DNA from: Silene latifolia
Taxonomy: Eukaryota; Streptophyta; Magnoliopsida; Caryophyllales; Caryophyllaceae
Reading direction: 5' to 3'
NCBI RefSeq assembly: GCF_048544455.1
Contig: NC_133529.1
Coordinates: 47,717,456-47,781,455 of the forward strand
Length of the DNA: 64,000 bases
Part shown: in pieces, positions 1 to 11,482 of the stretch
How positions within the stretch are numbered: the first letter of the stretch is position 1
Layout of the letters: every line of letters begins with the position of its first letter
The notes under the pieces: generated by a model
Databases searched by the model: none
Told to the model about the DNA's origin: nothing
The model's input: only the letters and a program-made list of their open reading frames with translations
Made by a program: the position numbers and the translations under genes

Positions 1-450
1 TGTAGGTGTTGTACAATCTAATCGATTCGGCTCCGGGACCCAAACTTTCCTAGGATTGTAAGATATAACCCAACTCAATCCATCACAACAATAATTGCTT
101 GCTTATAATTTGAGAACATGTTTGTATGATCATGTCCCATGATTCCCCTATGATCCCATGACACCCTAGTGCCTTTAATCAATTGTTTACACCCCTTTAA
201 TTCATCTTGCTTGTTTTATTTTCATTGCTATTTTAGTTTAGTAACCTTCTACATCAACCCAATTTGTGACACCCCTTAGACACCACTAGTTACAATAGAA
301 TTCTCATTTCAACTCCCGTCCCTTGGGATCCGACCTTTACTTGCCTCTTTACTAATTGTAGAGTTGCTTGTGGAGCTATAAATTGTGTTTTGATTCGACC
401 GTGACCAACGACCACATCTTAATTTGTGAACACTTAGCGGGATCGCATCA
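1..450 (+). repeat. 5' LTR of e1, 3' portion only
   Basis: This stretch matches the last 450 bp of the LTR at 6676-8434 base for base, apart from three substitutions. It ends in GCATCA, four bases before the primer binding site. The upstream 1.3 kb of the LTR, including its promoter array, lies outside the window. Confidence 0.93.
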
Positions 451-454
451 AAAA

Positions 455-472
455 TGGCGCCGTTGCCGGGGA
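455..472 (+). other. Primer binding site, tRNA-Asp type (e1)
   Basis: The 18 bases TGGCGCCGTTGCCGGGGA are the reverse complement of the 3' end, with CCA, of plant tRNA-Asp as I know it. That primer is typical of Athila/Tat-lineage Ty3 elements. It sits four bases after the LTR end. It is a primer site, not a tRNA gene. Confidence 0.92.
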
Positions 473-590
473 CGGTGTTTGTTTGATTTAGATTTCTTTT
501 TATTGTTATTAGTTGTGTCTTTCTTCGCCTTGAGGAAGTAAAACTCCTCAAGGTTTGTTCTAATTGTTTTCGAGTTGTTTGATATTTTGC

Positions 591-3385
591 ATGTCTAGAA
601 GGTTACAAGGTGATTTGTTACCTTTTGACCGTGAAATCGAAAGAACCTTGACGAACAATAGGAGACTTGTTAGGAGGAATTTGAGAGGTGTTAGTGAAGT
701 TGTTCAACCCACTAGTGAGTTTGTCAATCCTTTCGCAATAGAAGGAGAAGAAAACCCATTACACAATACCCCACAAAATCCACCTACAATGCCAAAATTC
801 TCGTCACACTCCGTACCCACCGAGGAGAATCTACCAAATGGTACTCCTACACCACAACATCTCACCGGAAATTTTATTGCCAAGTCCGCCTTCATCCAAT
901 TAGTTGAGAGGAGCCAATTCGGGGGGATGCCTAGTGAAGGCCCTCATTCTCATATGGAAACCTTTTGCGATTATTGTGATGCTATCTCTCAAACGGGCGT
1001 GACTCATACCAAATTAGATGGGTCTTATTTCCTTTTTCCTTAATCGGCACCGCGAAGCAATGGTTGAAGGGCCTTGATAAGGCCACCCTTGGAATAGATT
1101 CTTGGAATAAGTTGGCTCTAGCTTTCTACAAAAAATTCTACCCACCGGAAAAGACTAACATGCTAAGAGCTCAAATTACGGGTTTTAAGCAAAGGGATGA
1201 AGAGTCTTTGTATGAAGCTTGGGAGCGGTTCAAGGGAATTTGTCGCTCATGTCCTCACCATGGACTTAGCGAATGGTTTTTGGTGCAACAATTTTGGAAC
1301 GGTCTTTATGAAGACTCAAGAAATATCCTTAATATGGGATCGAATGGGATGTTCACCGAGGTTGATGACAACCAAACTTGGAGCAAAATTGAAGAGATGG
1401 CAATCCACAATTCACAATATAGTAGGCCTCGCAAGGCTACTAGAGGAGGAAAGCACGAAGTGGACGCCGTTACTCAATTAGGTGCCCAACTAAGCTCCCA
1501 TATCGATACTATCAACTTGAAGTTTGAACAAGCTATGGCTAGACTTGAGGAAAACTCAAAATCATCAAAGCATCATGTTAATGCCATGACGGCATCCTCA
1601 TCAATCCCAAGTGGGATATGTGAGAATTGTGGAACTTTGGGTCATGACCCAAGTGAGTGTAGGGGAACAACCGAACAAGTTAATGCTTTCCAAGCATATA
1701 AAAGTGGTACCCCTTATTCAAATTTTTACAATGAGAATACCAAATTCCATCCAAATCTCTCATACAAAAGCCAAAATGTTCAAAACCCTCAAACAACATA
1801 CACTCCACCACCCATGAGAAACCAAAATCAAAGACCCTTTTTCAATCAAAACCAAAGTTACCAAAATCAAAATCCATACAATCACCAAAATGACCAAGGT
1901 TTTGATGTCCAAAAAGCGGTCCTCCAAATGCAAAAGAATCAACAAGAATTTTTCACTCAAATGCAAAAAGATAGCCAAGCAAAGGAAACCACCATCAACA
2001 ACATTCTAGCTCACACCAAGATGTTGGAAACACAATTGACTCAACTAGCATCTTCAAGCTCACAAAGACAAAAGGGGCAATTACCACCTCAAAGTAATCC
2101 CCCTAGACATGAAACGGTTAGTGCCATTCACTTGAGGAGTGGTACAAGGTATGAAGCACCGAAGAAGCAAGTTGAGGATGAAGTTGTGGAAGCTAGTGAG
2201 AAGGAAGAAATTGTGGAAAACTCCAAAGATGGAGAATCATCAAAAGAAGAAAGTTCAAAGAAAAATGAAGACAAGGCCAAGGAGAAGGAGCCCATTGTGA
2301 TTAGACTTCCTTTTCCAAGTCGTCAAGCCAAGCCCAAATTTGATGATCAACTTGGAAAATTCATGGAAATTGTGAAGAATTTAGAAGTCTCAATTCCTTT
2401 CACGGAATTAATCAATCACGTGCCGGCCTATGCGAAATACATGAAAGATATCCTCACAAAGAAGAAGTCAATCCGGAAGCTTGAGACTATCGCCTTCACC
2501 AAGGTGAGTAGTGCAATACTTCAAGGGAGTTCACCTCCAAAGTTAAAGGACCCGGGAAGCTTCTCAATACCGTGTACCATTAGCGACACAACGATCAACA
2601 AAGCCTTATGTGATCTAGGGGCTAGTGTGAGTGTCATGCCGTACTCGGTGAGTAAAAAGTTGGGGATGGGAGAGCTTAAATGCACCAACATCACACTCCA
2701 AATGGCCGATAGATCGACGAAGACACCGTTAGGGATATGGGAAGATGTCCCCGTGCGAATTGGGAAGTTTTTCATCCCGGTGGACTTTGTCATTGTTGAT
2801 ATGGAGGAAGATTCCAACATTCCAATCATCCTAGGAAGACCTTTCCTACACACCGCCGGTGCGGTGATTGATGTGAAACATGGCGAGCTCACTCTAGAAG
2901 TGGGAGATGAAAGCATAACTTTTAATCTTGACAAGACTATGAGAGCCCCTCGTTTGCATGAACCATGTTTCATGATTGATCATTATAGCCGAAAGGATGA
3001 AAGGAAGAAATCGGAACTCCAATGGAAGAAGAAAATTGAAGATGCTCCATTCAAAGAGCAAGTGAATTGTGACAAGGAGAGCTTGCAAAGCTCATCAAAA
3101 TCAACCAAGGAAGAAGAGGATGGCCTCATTGGCCAAGAGAAGAAATTGGGAGAGTTGTCTCCATCTAAGCAAGAGATTTTCAATGATCAACTCAATGAAG
3201 TTTGTGGTCTTTGGGACGACGAGTTTGAAGGGATTTTTAACCCCTACATCGGACATGCCATCGATCATGATCAACAACAAGGGCCAAGGTCTATTGAGGA
3301 CCTCTACCATAATAATGAACAAGCTTTTGATTACTTCTTCAAGGTGTTGAGCAACATCAACAACACCTTGAACATGCCCCCTTGA
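591..3385 (+). pseudogene. gag: gag-aspartic protease of e1, frameshifted
   Basis: Capsid/nucleocapsid polyprotein with a C-terminal retropepsin-like protease. The start is taken as the ATG at 591 (MSRR), which matches the start in e2; the ATG at 564 is an upstream extension. In order one sees a basic N terminus, a Retrotrans_gag region (about 1064-1340), a CX2CX4HX4C zinc knuckle (CENCGTLGHDPSEC, near 1620), a Gln/Asn-rich linker, a Lys/Glu-rich charged stretch (2150-2290), and a protease with the active-site motif LCDLGAS near 2610 and the ILGRPF motif near 2830. The first 151 codons end at a stop at 1041-1043. Comparison with e2 shows that one base is missing near 1005, and the frame resumes through 1064-3385. 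The reading then stops: no polymerase follows. Confidence 0.9.
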
Positions 3386-3735
3386 CATCTCATCAAGAAT
3401 GAGAGTTTGGTGGAGTCCTCCCTAAACCACCACTTGTAAATATTTCTAACTCCCTAACTTATATTTCAATTCTTGTATTGCATTTTTGTCATCTTTGGAT
3501 TTTTATTTACTTTGATCAAAATAATTGTCATGTTTAAGAGAAGTGAGGGAGGGACTAACAATTTCAATTGATGTGTAGTGTTTTTAGCTTAGTGTGGGGA
3601 TGGCAATTGCCTAGGCTATCCATGCCTTAGTAGTACCCCCACAATGACGAACACAAGACTTGAAGAAAGAATGGAAGAATGGTATGGGAAATGCAGTGTG
3701 CACGGATGGAACTGAATCCGGGTACACAGGGGAAG

Positions 3736-4099
3736 AATCCGAGCGGATTCCCGAGAATCCGCCCGTCTGGAAGAATCCGAGCGTATTGCAGACAAGACGC
3801 CCGTCTTGAACTGAGCTGAATTTTGAAAAATTCCTGACTGTAAAAGAATCCGAGCGGATTGTAGGAAGTCCGCCCGTCTTGAAGAATCCGTCCGTCTTGT
3901 ATGAAATCCGTCCGTCTTTGCAGCTGAGGAAAACAAGCAAAATTTTCTGGACTGGAATCCGTCCGTCTTTAAGCAAATCCGCTCGTCCCGTGTTCAGCAA
4001 ATCCGAGCGGATTGTACCAAATCCGCCCGTCTTTAGGCGAGTTTTGCAAAGTTCAGAAAGAGCAGAATCCGCAGGGATTGGGCAGAATCCGCACGGATT
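3736..4099. repeat. Interspersed dyad array, AATCCG/GACG type, between gag and ORF2 (e1)
   Basis: I count about 14 short dyads separated by unrelated AT-rich sequence of roughly 5-40 bp. Each is a left arm (AATCCG or GACG), two variable bases, and a right arm (CGGATT or CGTC), for example AATCCGAGCGGATT at 3736-3749, AATCCGCCCGTC, GACGCCCGTC and AATCCGTCCGTC. The arms mix freely, so individual units are palindromic or composite. The array contains no long reading frame that matches between e1 and e2. The homologous position in e2 (45283-45665) carries the same kind of array. Confidence 0.9.
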
Positions 4100-4126
4100 G
4101 CCCCTGCAGATTTGAAAATTTCGACC

Positions 4127-4171
4127 TCTTTAAAACCCCTCCTACCTTCATTCATTCATTCATTCATTCAT
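4127..4171 (+). promoter_or_regulatory. TATA-like box and (TTCA)6 tract downstream of the internal array (e1)
   Basis: CTTTAAAACCCCTCC lies about 30 bp past the last dyad and resembles the LTR core CTATAAATACCCC at 7336. The equivalent in e2 reads TTTTAAATACCCC on the minus strand at 45241-45253, with the same 30 bp spacing. It is followed by six TTCA units (4147-4170), also present in e2. I infer a possible internal promoter for ORF2; no transcript evidence is available. Confidence 0.45.
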
Positions 4172-4195
4172 AAACACTACCCACAACATCAAAAC

Positions 4196-4655
4196 CCCCT
4201 CCTCTTCCATTGTCATACCACCTTACCCCTTTGAGTATGAAGAGTTCAAGCCGGAAGGAGTTGAAGTTGGGAAAGACTATGTGACTCTTCTCATGCAAGC
4301 AATGCACAAGCAAGCCTATGAAGATCGGAAAAATGCCTACTTGGCTCAATATCCACCCCTCCTACATCTAGCTAGGCAAGGACTACTTGATCCATCTTGT
4401 CCTTTGCCTAGTTGGGCGGATAGAGAAGTCTTATTTCCGGGTGCATCTAGGGTCGTTTTGGGTGACAATGAGGTTGTTGGAAATGATGAAGAAGTTGATG
4501 ATAATATTGAGGAAGAAGCAAGTGAAGAAGAAAAGGATGGTGAAGATGATGATGAGGAAGATGAGGAAGAAAGTGAAGAAGCAAATGACAAGGAAAGTGG
4601 TAATGTGTCCACTTCTCAAGAGGGAAGTGATGGTGATAGCATGATGGAAGATTAG
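4196..4655 (+). pseudogene. C-terminal remnant of ATHILA-type ORF2 (e1)
   Basis: The reading frame from about 4198 to the stop at 4655 matches the last part of the e2 ORF2, including shared strings such as LLHLARQGLLDPSCPLPSWA, followed by a strongly acidic Glu/Asp tail (about 4490-4640). The preceding roughly 350 residues present in e2 are missing. The sequence jumps directly from the untranslated leader (about 4195) to the codons equivalent to the PSSSIV segment of e2, which is a clean internal deletion. The only ATG in frame is internal (4281), so a natural product is doubtful. The function of this domain is unknown; it is characteristic of Athila-lineage elements. Confidence 0.8.
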
Positions 4656-6650
4656 CAAGCCTTGGAGACTCCTACACTCTCATGGTTTGTCTATTTCTCT
4701 CTTTGTATTTTATTTCATTTTGATCATTGTTGGAGTAGTCCTAGCCCCATTAGAGGACTCACACCTCGGTACCATTGAGGTGTTTTCATTCTATTGTTCC
4801 CGTTTTGAAAATCCAAAATGACAAATTAGTTTCATGCATAGCATAGTGTGTGCATAAACTATACCCATCCTTGGACATTAGAAATAGTGTCTTACTCGGT
4901 TTGGGGAAGTTAATGCATACACAACGGGAGGTAATCTAAATTATCCTCTCCGTCATAACAAAAACCATGCATCATGTAGTATAGCTTAGTGTAGATTGCA
5001 TTTAGTATAGAAATCATGCATCATCTTTGCATAATTTCCATCATTTTGGCCATTGAGGACAATGCCCATATTAGTGTGGGGATGGGAATTCTAACATTTA
5101 ACTCTTATTCAAAAAATCCAAAAAAATTGAAAAATTTGAAAATTTGAAAACCCAAAAACATGTTTATTTCCTTTTGTATATATTGTGTTTGTTCTATCCT
5201 TGTTCACATTGATCGACTACGCCACATCCGAGACATGAGGATATTGAAGACTGCATGGTATGATCTTTCCAATCTCCTTTTTCCTCTTTATGTTAATGAC
5301 TATGTGGCTTTATTTTGATTGATGCGGTAAAAACAATGTGAACTTAGGACTTGCATCTAGCTTATATGTCATATTAGTTGATAGAATCACTTGCATTAGG
5401 ATGTTTATATTAGTTGCATCATGGCATGTAGTTGCATGTTCGAAATGTTTTGAAAAATGCCTATTTAGGAACTTTGACAAGAGCAACTAAGCCATTATAA
5501 ATGCTTGTTCAACTTAAGACTTTGCCTACTAGAATGGTTGTAAAACGCCCTAGATAGTGTCATACTAGTGTCTTTTGACCCATGACCCAAGGCCTAGTCA
5601 AGGGTTTGCATGTGAGTCACCTATCCAACCCCGTAATGCGATATGGACTTGGTTAACTTGTCTAGGTGACCTTGATTGACCTTGTGGTAAGGCAACCCAA
5701 AAATATTTTCTATCAATAAGCTTGAAGTGCTCATCTCAAACAAATTTTGTCATATGGAAGTAATGTAATGCCAAGGAAACCTCAAATGTTATGAATTGTT
5801 AAATGTTGAGAAATTTTAAAGTTGTTTTGATGGAGGTTTACCACTTCGATGTGCTTTGGTGTGGGATCCATTGAATTGGGCTCCCATACGGTTGTGAATT
5901 CGGCCGCCCAGAGACAGAGTGACTTCACCCCGAAAAGCTATTGTCTAGAGGTTAACCGGTTGCCTAATAAGCGATTGGCGAAAGCAAAGGACACTAGCCC
6001 GGAAGGGACAAACCCCATCCTAAATTTTTGAAATGTGAAAGTGAAATGAGGACAATTTTGAAATACTAGTCATATCCACCCGTTGTGAATAAAGATTTGA
6101 GCATTTCATTCCCAAAAAGCCTTTTGTCAAGCCACTTGGTCGAGCTTGGGACGATCCATGACCTTTACTTTTGTAGAGAACTCGAGACTTGTTATGTCAT
6201 ATGCCACTAGCATCATAGGGATCATCATTCCACCACCATCCGATCGCTCTTGACGAAAGCATTTGGAAATTGAGGACAAAAGTAGTCTAGTTTAACACCA
6301 TTTGGAGGTGATTTAGTGCCATCCTCCTAGACTTAGTAATTTGTTGAACTAGTATTTGTGAAGGATTACATGCTCTTAAATTTGTTCCTCTTTAGTGCCT
6401 CCGCCACTTGATGAGGGAGTGGCTATTCTTTTTGTAGATGCATCCATTATGTGTTTTTGTGTGCTTAATGTTTGGATGTGTCGCCATTTTGGCAAGACCC
6501 ACCTTGCCTTGCAAGAAGGCATCCTACCTCATGGTTGTCTTGTTGTGAGTTGAAGGGGCAGAGTGAGACCCGCTAATTGTCTCATATCGGCTATATTATT
6601 AGGATAGGTTAGTATTGGTCCTAGTCTTTGTCACCTCTTTACTCGGGACG
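4656..6650 (+). other. 3' noncoding region of e1
   Basis: About 2 kb between the ORF2 stop and the polypurine tract, with no credible coding potential. It is homologous to 41402-43330 of e2 on the other strand, so it is a conserved part of the element. A short string around TAGTGTGGGGATGG occurs both here (about 5073) and before the internal array (about 3590). The 60-codon ORF at 5849-6031 is not shared in a way that suggests selection. Confidence 0.7.
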
Positions 6651-6675
6651 AGCAAAGGTTCGGTTTGGGGATATT
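6651..6675 (+). other. Polypurine tract region (e1)
   Basis: A purine-rich run (AGCAAAGGTTCGGTTTGGGG) followed by ATATT directly precedes the LTR start TGATGTGACC. The reverse complement of 41376-41401 in e2 is nearly the same. This is the expected plus-strand primer site for reverse transcription. Confidence 0.8.
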
Positions 6676-7024
6676 TGATGTGACCATAATTGGCGCATAT
6701 TTAGCCCCCCGAATTAGCCTTGTTTCCATGCTTTTTAGTGCCTATTTGGGTCATTTCTTATCTTTAGTTCTTTGTTTTGCATATTCTTTGAGATTTTGAT
6801 CCCTTGGTAGGAAAGGAGTAAGAATCTTGCATTTTCATGGCAAAACGAGACTAAATTGATCGAATTCAATGACCAAGCATCAAGGAGAGACGAGATTAGA
6901 AGGCCTTTGTACATATTATAGTAGAAGATCAATGTTGAGAAAAGATCCTTGAGTCCCCAAGGAAATCCCCAAGGAATTTATGAAGAAAAGGGAAGAAAAG
7001 AAGAAGAATTGTTCTTTGATCGAC

Positions 7025-7209
7025 AATCGAGCGGATTGTCACCAATCCGTCCGTCCCTTTGAAGAAGACAATCCGAGCGGCTTTGCCACAATCCGCTCGG
7101 ATTCCACCTCCACAATCCGCCCGGATTTCCCTGAATCCGCTCGGATTCCAATGCCAGAATCCGCCCGTCCCGACCCTATTCCGCCCGGATTCTAGTACAG
7201 CACGGATTG
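7025..7209. repeat. Dyad array in U3 of e1 LTR
   Basis: About nine units of the AATCCG/GACG dyad family lie here, for example AATCCGCTCGGATT, AATCCGCCCGGATT and AATCCGTCCGTC, separated by 5-20 bp. The array ends about 127 bp upstream of the TATA box. The antisense and sense ORFs that cross it are by-products of the repeats. Confidence 0.9.
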
Positions 7210-7336
7210 TCTTCTTCAAGCCTCAAAGAAAGACGCCCTTCTCTCAGAAAATACCGGAGTCTCCTTGCTCAACTTAAAAAGTGTAATTACTAGTTTAGCC
7301 CTTAGTTAACCCTAATGCATCCTCCCTAATTTTCAC

Positions 7337-7344
7337 TATAAATA
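7337..7344 (+). promoter_or_regulatory. TATA box of e1 LTR
   Basis: TATAAATA is followed by CCCC and an AT-rich leader. It sits at the U3/R position of the LTR, downstream of the dyad array. The e2 LTRs have the same box on the minus strand at 40690-40697 and 50023-50030. Confidence 0.7.
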
Positions 7345-8434
7345 CCCCATTAGTCTAATTAGAGGAGCATGTTCTTCTTATCAATAATTAGTGTAGTTAA
7401 TATCAATCAAATCTCTCTTTAATATTGTAATCAAGTATTAATCAAGTTTTAATCCAAGTGTTAGTTCTTCAATCTCTCTTTTGTTCATCCTTTATTTTGG
7501 GTAATTGAAGATTATTTGGGTTATTGTTGGGAGATTGACAACCTCTCAATCAAGCATTCAAGTACTTCTATTATTCTTGCTTTATTATTGGAATCATTAG
7601 TAGGTATAATCTCTTAATCCCTTTTTAATTATTGCTAATTACTTTTATTTGTTCATCATGTTTCACTTTGTTAGTATGATTGACAACCTTGCTAGCATGT
7701 TCAACATGATAATGAGTGAGTAGTCTCTTAGCTAGGGTTAATGGGTGATTAGGGGAAACCAACATGGGGAATGATTCATGCTTAAATTAATATGCTTTCA
7801 TGTTTTATTTGCTTGCTTGTTTTGATCTCAACTCATGCACATGTTATATTTGATGAAATGCTAAGCCTATGAATCCTTGCATTTACTATCATCTCCTATC
7901 TTTTCAATGAGACTTGTAAGACATAACCCAACTCGAGTCTCATTAGACCATGCATGTTGTTGAGTAGGGAAGATTAAGTCGACTTGTAGGTGTTGTACAA
8001 TCTAATCGATTCGGCTCCGGGACCCAAACTTTCCTAGGATTGTAAGATATAACCCAACTCAATCCATCATAACAATAATTGCTTGCTTATAATTTGAGAA
8101 CATGTTTGTATGATCATGTCCCATGATTCCCCTATGATCCCATGACACCCTAGTGCCTTTAATCAATTGTTTACACCCCTTTAATTCATCTTGCTTGTTT
8201 TATTTTCATTGCTATTTTAGTTTAGTAACCTTCTACATCAACCCAATTTGTGACACCCCTTAGAAACCACTAGTTACAATAGAATTCTCATTTCAACTCC
8301 CGTCCCTTAGGATCCGACCTTTACTTGCCTCTTTACTAATTGTAGAGTTGCTTGTGGAGCTATAAATTGTGTTTTGATTCGACCGTGACCAACGACCACA
8401 TCTTAATTTGTGAACACTTAGCGGGATCGCATCA

Positions 8435-8700
8435 CCCCTTTTTATTGTAAATAGGGCCTCCACCAATCAAGGACAAGGGAAAAGAAAAGCAAGCTTGAGA
8501 AACCATCGAGAAGCTAGGAATAGCTTCCATGAAGCTTCGCTTTTTATTGTCTTATTTTAATTATGTTTCGGATTTTAGAACCTTTTGATTTCCGTGTTCG
8601 ACATGGAAATATATTTTGGATAATGGTTGTATTTTGGATAATGGTGGCTTGGTTTGCAACCCAATTCACCCGTTTTATCGTTTTATCCTTGTTCTAAAAT
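8435..8700. other. Unassigned spacer after e1
   Basis: AT-rich sequence flanking the e1 3' LTR. I see no coding frame and no match to other parts of the window. It may be the start of the degenerate copia element that follows. Confidence 0.4.
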
Positions 8701-11482
8701 TCGTCTTTATCCGCTTGCTCAATAGAAACATATGATCATTCACTTAAAGTGATCTAATAGACAACTATAATAATGGGATTCATTATATGTCCACAAGCTT
8801 AAGGCTTGTATATGATCAATTACAAAGTGATATTGAGTTAATGAACTCACTTAAAGGAATATCAATCACCAAGTACACTTATCAAATTTAAAACAATTAG
8901 TCAACCTATGAGATAGTCCTCCTTCTACTTCAAAATCATTATTTGTGTCTCATAAGCTATCTTTTAATCTCTAGTGTATTCATTCTAAAGATAGAGTGGG
9001 AGAAAAATGAAGACACAAAGAACACCAAGATAAATTTGTGTACTTGTGTAAATGAGATCTACGCAAGGAAGAATGATTTGAATAAAGGTATATCTATTTA
9101 TATAGTATACAAGAATAGATGAGATCTATGGTCTCGAATAGATCTACATGACAAAAGAGACCAAATGAAGTAATCAAAAGAATATGTTCTCAAGATAACT
9201 ACAAGAGGAGACCAAAAGAACGTTTTGGAAGAAGAATGACTAATGTAAAGTCTTAATTGACTAGTTTATGATAAATTTTTGACCAATAGTTTCAATATTG
9301 ATATTTACTTAAGAGCCTAAATGAATCAAAGTTGCATCCTAGAAAATAAATGAGATTTATGACTAGAAGTTGCAAGGATTGATATACCGATATCCACAAT
9401 AGCTAAAGTTACGTATTAACCACGCTAATGTCATTATTTAACCTCATTATGAAAATAAGATGGTTAAACCTCCTTCCGAAAAGGGTATTTTTGAAGGACA
9501 TGTATTAGATATTATTCATATTTAAATAATGACATTACTTTGCATCATTATAAAATGAATGAGTTAGAGATTAAAATCTCTTTCCATAAGGTTAAGATGA
9601 GACCTCTTCAAAATAGGTATTTTGAAAGGATATGATGGGAATATATATGGTTTCATCTTAATAACTTGGCAAAGCAAAATATATTTCAATTCTTGAAAAT
9701 TTTTCGATTGAGTAGTCAATTTCGAAACATGTGAAATTAAGTGGGAGTTTGGAAATTATCATGTGAAGACATGGAATTTAGTGGGAGCAATCATCTTGTA
9801 AAGGTTTATAACTCATTACTCATTGGGAATGACGAGCTAATACTATTCTTTCACAAAGAAGTATTTTAGTTTTCAATTCTGGATGAAAATGGACTATGAT
9901 GAATCCAATTACATCATGAGATGTTGGATAAGTATTGAGATGTACATATCGAATCAACGAGAAATGTAGGTTATTCATGTAAATGAAAATGGAATTGGCA
10001 TTAGCAGTCATGGTCGTTCATTGAACCTAAGAATGGTTGATCACATGATTATTAGTTACTAATGTTTCCGCCATTAGAATAATCATGCACATGTCCAATA
10101 ATAAATCATATGCATAAGAGCATGATGATTCATTGGCAAGCCATAAAAGAATCGTCATGTATTCTCGAGGAGAATCCGATGAACGATTTCAGTGTTGGAC
10201 AGAACACTCTGTTATGTGTCAAGAGGTTGCACATATTAAAATTCGAACAACACGTAAGGATTTATGAAAATCCTAAGCTTTTCAAGCTAAAAGAAGAAAT
10301 AAGAAGTTTGGAAAGATACTTAGTTGAAGTAAGAAGTTACTCAAAACTAATATTTTCTAATATGCTAGGACTTGTGAGAAGTGCTAGGCTAATCATCTTG
10401 ACAATTGTTGCAAGTCTCTGCAAAACATTTACCTAGTGCATTGTGAGTGGGTGGAGTACTTGATCAATGCAAGTTATATCATTCACCACAAATTCATTGA
10501 TTATGTGATAATCGACAAGGAAGTTCTTTCAAGATAAAGAACCCAAACAGAGGTTGGGAACATATATGTGTACTTGGTGAGGTTCATGCTATGAGAAGAT
10601 AACATGAACGTAAAGGAAAATGCGATTATCAGAGGTTTGAACACATGGACACATGGCATGTTAAACTTCTATTGCAATCAACAAGTGTTTACACACTTAC
10701 GATATACATCACAAGGTTGTAATATGGTATTGACTACCCGAATGTGATGTCGACATTTGTCGTTTGAGTTATTATTAACTCACCTTATACTTTGTTACAT
10801 CCAAACGGGTTGTAGAGACAATTGAACTCCGTTAAAGTGAAAGTGGATTAGCATTGTATTCGCCCATAGTCACTTACATGAGGTGACGTCTCGAAGTGAC
10901 TAGAATGTGATGCGATTGATGGCAAGTTCAAGTGCCATGGAGTCATATGAGAATGACTAGTCGATCACATAGGCAGACTGTTAGGAACACCTTGTCGGGC
11001 CTTATGACCGCTTATAGAGTTCTGGCAAATTTATATAGCCTGGTCGTGGCGAGAGCTACTATAGTATTCTAATGAGTCGATTCTTTTGACAAAAGACTGT
11101 TCACCTAAGATGGCACAGTTACAGATTAACTTTGATTTGTGTTACTACGACCTTCGTAAATGGGGTCAAAAGGGCATATTTTGGGTTATGATGGTTGTGG
11201 CTAGTCGAAGGGAATGAGTGCGATAGGAATTGTCCACCCCTAGTCAGGGTTATAACAATATCTCAGGGCCACTCGAGGAGTAATGAACTGGAAATGCGTG
11301 GCCACGCTCGGAGGATATCCATGGTAGATAAATCCGGTCAATCAGTTATTCTCCAGATCGAGGAAACCACTCTCGATATGATCACTTGCAAGTACGACCT
11401 GAAAGACACCTTGCATTGAGTGGGAGATAGTAATAGGACAAGAGAATTGGTGACGCACACTTGTCGAGGACAAGTGGGAGAT
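8701..11482 (+). pseudogene. Highly degenerate Ty1/copia internal region (+)
   Basis: No long frame survives, but nucleotide traces of copia pol are visible. The stretch at about 9780-9835 (AGTGGGAGCAATCAT, then ACTCATTGGGAATGACGAG) resembles, on the opposite strand, the reverse transcriptase active-site region of C2 near 22770-22830. From about 10750 to 11482 the sequence is an inverted, well-conserved copy of the C2 3' noncoding region (21051-21740), ending in the polypurine tract ACAAGTGGGAGAT at 11470-11482. The 108-codon ORF at 10110 is not recognisable and is probably chance. Confidence 0.65.

Larger units (their letters stand above)
1..8434 (+). mobile_element. Athila-like non-autonomous Ty3 retrotransposon e1 (5' end outside window)
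   Basis: The element is read on + as partial 5' LTR (1-450), tRNA-Asp primer site, gag-protease, noncoding gap with a dyad array, remnant of an ATHILA-type second ORF, polypurine tract and complete 3' LTR (6676-8434). The visible 450 bp of 5' LTR align without gaps to 7985-8434 and I count 3 substitutions (about 0.7%), so the insertion is recent. No reverse transcriptase, RNase H or integrase lies between the LTRs. gag carries a frameshift and ORF2 has lost most of its length relative to e2, so this is a deletion derivative that must have relied on trans-acting proteins. The target duplication cannot be checked because the left end is outside the window. Confidence 0.9.
6676..8434 (+). repeat. 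3' LTR of e1 (1759 bp)
   Basis: The LTR is bounded by TGATG at 6676 and CATCA ending at 8434, giving 5-bp inverted ends. It follows a polypurine tract, and its last 450 bp match the 5' LTR at 1-450. It carries a dyad array (7025-7209), a TATA box (7337) and a long AT-rich R/U5 region. It is related to the e2 LTRs, which have a different 3' end (they end CCGACCA). Confidence 0.93.

Noticed and set aside
455..472. A tRNA-Asp gene
   Set aside because: Only the 18-base complement of the tRNA 3' end is present, next to an LTR; this is a primer binding site.
4346..4612. Serine-rich antisense ORF
   Set aside because: Mirror image of the acidic Glu/Asp tail of ORF2 on the other strand.
5849..6031. 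Small ORF in the e1 3' region
   Set aside because: No start context, no domain, and I could not find it conserved in e2.
10110..10436. Possible 108-codon gene
   Set aside because: It lies inside a degenerate copia internal region, has no recognisable domain and no conserved counterpart in C2.
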